6,620 nucleotides of DNA from positions 1-6,620 of the forward strand of contig LJUF01000197.1 of the NCBI GenBank assembly GCA_001303665.1. The letters run 5' to 3'. This stretch comes from Phycisphaerae bacterium SM23_33 (lineage in GTDB: Bacteria; Planctomycetota; Phycisphaerae; SM23-33). The notes below the pieces were generated by a model that was not told where the DNA came from, did no database searches, and worked only from the letters and a program-made list of their open reading frames with translations. This document shows, piece after piece, positions 4,425 through 6,620 of this stretch. A program made the translations under genes and the position numbers. How positions within the stretch are numbered: position 1 is the first letter of the stretch; each line of letters opens with the position of its first letter.

Positions 4425-5453
4425 ATGGGTAAGAAAAACAGACGCGAGGCGATGCTTTATGAGCCGCTGGAGGACCAGAAGGTCCACTGCCGGCTGTGCG
4501 GGCACGAGTGCCGGATCAGCCCGGACGGCTACGGCATCTGCCGCGTTCGCCAGAACGTCAGCGGCAAGCTCATCTCGCTCAGCTACGACGCCCTGGTGGC
4601 CGTCCACGTCGACCCCATCGAAAAGAAGCCGCTGTTCCACTTCCTGCCCGGGACGCAGAGCCTTTCGGTGGCCGCGGCCGGGTGCAACTTCCGCTGCGAG
4701 TTCTGCCAGAACTGGCAGATTTCGCAGGCCCCGGCCGAGGGGCGAATCATCGGCGGCCAGGAGATCCCGCCGGACAAGCTGGTGGCCCTGGCCCAGCGGC
4801 ATCGCTGCGCCTCCATCAGCTATACCTACACCGAGCCGACGGTCTTTTACGAGCTGGCGTACGACACGGCCGCGCTGGCGCAGCAGAAGGGCATCCGGAA
4901 CTGCTTCGTCTCCAACGGCTACATGACCCCCCGGGCGGTGCAGACCATCGCGCCCTACCTGGACGCGATCAACGTCGACCTGAAGGCCTTCCGGGAGGAG
5001 ACGTACCGCAGCGTGATGAAGGCCCGGCTGGAGCCGGTGCTGACCTGCCTGAAGGCGTTGGTCAAGGCCGGCATCTGGGTGGAAGTGACGACGCTGGTGG
5101 TGCCCGACATGAACGACTCGGACGCCGAGCTCCGCGACATCGCCCGCTTCATCGCCGAGCAGCTTTCCCCGGACACCCCCTGGCACGTGAGCCGCTTCCA
5201 CGCCGATTACAAGATGACCGACCACAGCGCCACGCCCGTCGGCCGGTTGCACCGGGCGCTGGAAATCGGCCGGGAAGCCGGGCTGCGCTACGTCTACTGC
5301 GGCAACGTCCCCGGCGATGAAAATGAAAGTACGGCGTGCCCCGACTGCGGGGCAACACTGATCCGAAGAGTGGGCTTTGGGATCCTGGAGAACCGCCTGG
5401 CCGACGGCCGCTGCCCCGACTGCAACACCGAGATCGCGGGGCTGTGGGCGTAG
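4425..5453 (+). CDS. amrS: AmmeMemoRadiSam system radical SAM enzyme
   Basis: This is a radical S-adenosylmethionine enzyme of the AmmeMemoRadiSam group, which usually occurs with AMMECR1- and MEMO-family proteins; its physiological reaction is not firmly assigned. The 342-residue product carries the iron-sulfur motif CxxxCxxC at C87, C91 and C94 (GCNFRCEFCQNWQIS), YTEPTVFYE (135-143), VSNGYMT (163-169), INVDLKAF (182-189) and WHVSRFHADYKM (253-264). The N-terminus has a cysteine cluster C22, C25, C29, C39 (HCRLCGHEC...GICR). The C-terminus ends in a rubredoxin-like pair of CxxC knuckles (C305/C308 and C330/C333) before the family ending GLWA. I chose ATG 4425 because MGKKNRREAMLYEPLEDQKV matches the usual start; the frame is open to 4359, but that adds atypical residues. 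ATG 4452 is an alternative. The Shine-Dalgarno is weak. No AMMECR1 or MEMO gene is in the window. Confidence 0.95.
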   Translation: MGKKNRREAMLYEPLEDQKVHCRLCGHECRISPDGYGICRVRQNVSGKLISLSYDALVAVHVDPIEKKPLFHFLPGTQSLSVAAAGCNFRCEFCQNWQISQAPAEGRIIGGQEIPPDKLVALAQRHRCASISYTYTEPTVFYELAYDTAALAQQKGIRNCFVSNGYMTPRAVQTIAPYLDAINVDLKAFREETYRSVMKARLEPVLTCLKALVKAGIWVEVTTLVVPDMNDSDAELRDIARFIAEQLSPDTPWHVSRFHADYKMTDHSATPVGRLHRALEIGREAGLRYVYCGNVPGDENESTACPDCGATLIRRVGFGILENRLADGRCPDCNTEIAGLWA

Positions 5454-5499
5454 GCCCCGCGGGCGGGCCGCCTTGGGGGCTTCCCGACCGGCCGGCGGG

Positions 5500-5577
5500 T
5501 CACCGTTTCTTGCGGCGGCTCCGCCGCTCGCGACGCTTCTTGGAGCCCACCTTTCTTCTTCTTCTGGGTTTTCCCAT
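5500..5577 (-). CDS. 25-residue arginine/lysine-rich microprotein, possibly ribosome-associated
   Basis: On the minus strand, ATG 5577 to TGA 5502-5500 encodes MGKPRRRRKVGSKK followed by RRERRSRRKKR; 17 of 25 residues are Arg or Lys. GAGGAG (5587-5582) is a good Shine-Dalgarno 4 nt before the ATG, and a strong promoter lies at 5655-5682, giving a leader of about 70 nt. Length, the MGK start and the all-basic body resemble very small ribosomal proteins (THX-like, and the bS22 or COX24/AURKAIP1-domain family), so a ribosome-associated role is plausible, but I cannot assign it to either. An in-frame upstream ATG at 5625 would add 16 residues (MALVVPAASRRSLRSA); its AGGTG is immediately adjacent to the ATG and poorly spaced, so I prefer the shorter form. 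It runs convergently towards amrS with a 46-bp gap. It is too short for routine gene callers. Confidence 0.68.
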   Translation of the reverse strand: MGKPRRRRKVGSKKRRERRSRRKKR

Positions 5578-5581
5578 TGCG

Positions 5582-5587
5582 CTCCTC
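5582..5587 (-). promoter_or_regulatory. Shine-Dalgarno of the Arg-rich microprotein (GAGGAG)
   Basis: GAGGAG on the minus strand ends 4 nt before ATG 5577. It decides the start in favour of the 25-residue product over the in-frame ATG at 5625, which lacks a properly spaced site. Confidence 0.65.
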
Positions 5588-5654
5588 AATGACCGCCTTG
5601 ACGCGGCCGGTACGACCAAAGCCATCACCTGCGCCGCGCCTTTCGCCGAAAGCG

Positions 5655-5682
5655 ATTATAGCCGCTGCGCCGCGGCTGTCGA
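5655..5682 (-). promoter_or_regulatory. Sigma-70-type promoter of the Arg-rich microprotein (TCGACA-16-TATAAT)
   Basis: On the minus strand a perfect -10 TATAAT (5660-5655) is preceded by TCGACA (5682-5677), five of six -35 consensus bases, with a 16-nt spacer. This is the best two-box promoter in the window. It points only at the 25-residue ORF, predicting initiation near 5648. Confidence 0.65.
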
Positions 5683-5830
5683 ACAGTATCGCCTGGGCGG
5701 CCCGGCCAGAGCCTGTTGGCCGCCGCCCGCCGCCGCGCCTTTTTTTTGGCTATTGCGTTCGAGAGCAGATCGCGGCATCATATGCGGCGGTTTTCCCGGC
5801 CAGGTGAATTATTTGATTGGTGAGGCAGGC
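5683..5830 (+). other. Upstream region of the envelope protein gene, with a T8 run
   Basis: T5740-T5747 follows a GC-rich block (GGCGGCC near 5697 and GGCCGCC near 5718 can pair), but the stem is not adjacent to the Ts, so a terminator for amrS is doubtful. Between the T-run and the gene at 5831, A/T-rich patches such as TTGCGT (5754-5759) and CATATG near 5780 could belong to a promoter, but I see no convincing pair. The ribosome site GAGG ends 5 nt before ATG 5831. Confidence 0.35.
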
Positions 5831-6620
5831 ATGGCACCGCCGAGAATCCGCCGCACGCTTGTCGTGGGCCTCCTTTCCGCCCTGGTTCTGGCGGTTTGGA
5901 CCGGCCCGGCCAAGGGCCAGCGTCCGACCAACGGCCGCGGGATCTACCAGGAGCAACTGCGAGTCGAGCTGGACAAGCAGCAGGCCGCCGCCCGCGAGAT
6001 CGGGCTGGACGCCGGCGGGTGGCTGAGCTTCGGGCTGTTCCATTACGACGACATCCTCGGGCAGGACCACACGCTACGGCAATACCAACTGCGGCTGTGG
6101 GCGTCCTACACGCTCAGCGGGGTGCACAACTTCTACGTCCGCGGGCTCACCGGCTACGACGACTGGAACAGCGGCGACAACCCCAGCGGCGGGCGCGGCG
6201 ACGACTATGAGGACCCCGACGTGGAGCGGGCGTGGTACCGCTTCGATTACAGCCGGCTGATCCGCAACCAGACCGGCCAGGACCCCCGGCTGGGCTTTTC
6301 GGTGGAGGTGGGCCGGAACTTTCACGAGATCGGCACGGGGCTGGTGCTGGCCCTGCCGCTGGACGCGGTGCGGATCACCGGCCACCTGGGCGACTGGCAG
6401 CTGACCGCCCTGCTGGCCAAGACCATCGAGAAGACACCCAACATCGACGACTCCCCCGCCGTCAGCACCCACATGAAACGCTGCTTCTACGGCGGGGAAG
6501 TCCGCTCCCCCGGCTTCGACCGCCACGAGCCGTTCGTCTATTACCTCTGCCAGAGCGACCACACGGAGGAATGGAGCGAAGAGTGGTTCCAGGAATATAA
6601 CTACGACAGCAGCTACCTCG
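5831..6620 (+). CDS. Exported, probably outer-membrane beta-barrel protein, 3' partial
   Basis: ATG 5831 follows GAGG at a 5-nt spacing, and the frame is open for 263 codons to the window edge. Residues 1-29 form a clear Sec signal peptide: basic MAPPRIRR, hydrophobic LVVGLLSALVLAVW, and a likely cleavage after AKG (27-29). The mature part begins with a short helical segment (YQEQLRVELDKQQAAAREIGLD). It then shows repeated short strands rich in alternating aromatic and polar residues (GGWLSFGLFHYDD, YQLRLWASYTL, NFYVRGLTGYDDW, RAWYRFDYS, GFSVEVGRNFHEI, WQLTALLAKTI), separated by Asp/Gly/Asn-rich turns. That is the pattern of an outer-membrane barrel. The layout recalls porin or alginate-export-type proteins, but the diagnostic C-terminus lies outside the window and no substrate can be named. 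Two cysteines (in RCFYGG and YYLCQS) are unusual for a barrel. Codon use matches the neighbouring genes. Confidence 0.78.
   Translation, partial: MAPPRIRRTLVVGLLSALVLAVWTGPAKGQRPTNGRGIYQEQLRVELDKQQAAAREIGLDAGGWLSFGLFHYDDILGQDHTLRQYQLRLWASYTLSGVHNFYVRGLTGYDDWNSGDNPSGGRGDDYEDPDVERAWYRFDYSRLIRNQTGQDPRLGFSVEVGRNFHEIGTGLVLALPLDAVRITGHLGDWQLTALLAKTIEKTPNIDDSPAVSTHMKRCFYGGEVRSPGFDRHEPFVYYLCQSDHTEEWSEEWFQEYNYDSSYL

Noticed and set aside
3632..4426. Minus-strand 264-codon frame upstream of trpE
   Set aside because: It crosses the candidate trpE promoter and leader, has Arg/Ser/Pro-rich low-information text and no ribosome site; only its Trp-rich end was considered further, in a different frame.
4356..5252. 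298-codon minus-strand frame opposite amrS
   Set aside because: It is an antisense shadow of the radical SAM gene, whose motifs are intact on the plus strand.

Overview
This is a GC-rich bacterial chromosome segment. Codon third positions are strongly G/C, and there is a class II ribonucleotide reductase, an AmmeMemoRadiSam radical SAM enzyme, tiny lysine/arginine-rich proteins and a large periplasm/outer-membrane-type exported protein. Together these fit a Gram-negative-type bacterium, and the style resembles Planctomycetota. That assignment is inference, because no rRNA or other phylogenetic marker lies in the window. I see no insertion sequence, CRISPR array, tRNA or rRNA.

Layout. The left edge (1-63, minus) holds only the first 21 codons of a gene whose N-terminus looks like a vitamin B12-dependent ribonucleotide reductase. 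A divergent intergenic region follows. At 416-626 (plus) is a compact unit: a near-perfect Shine-Dalgarno, a 21-codon ORF for a Lys/Ala peptide resembling a histone H1 tail, a perfect 9-bp hairpin, and a textbook intrinsic terminator. Positions 627-1087 hold no gene I can support. parA (1088-2068, plus) meets trpE (2097-3605, minus) tail to tail. Upstream of trpE are a candidate promoter and a leader of about 230 nt with a Trp-rich mini-ORF, which suggests tryptophan-responsive attenuation. Divergently, 3909-4346 (plus) encodes a possible membrane-anchored hypothetical protein, followed by amrS (4425-5453, plus). At 5500-5577 (minus) a 25-residue, extremely Arg/Lys-rich protein has its own Shine-Dalgarno and a good sigma-70-type promoter. 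The window ends inside a signal-peptide-bearing, probably outer-membrane beta-barrel protein (from 5831, plus).

The genes do not form a single pathway. They look like a housekeeping neighbourhood of separately transcribed units: DNA precursor synthesis, chromosome or cargo partitioning, tryptophan biosynthesis, a radical SAM enzyme of uncertain role, and an envelope protein. The less expected content is regulatory and very small: two highly basic microproteins, one with a possible +1-frame continuation; a parA promoter whose -10 box overlaps the annotated ATG and so implies a leaderless GTG start; and the Trp-codon cluster ahead of trpE.
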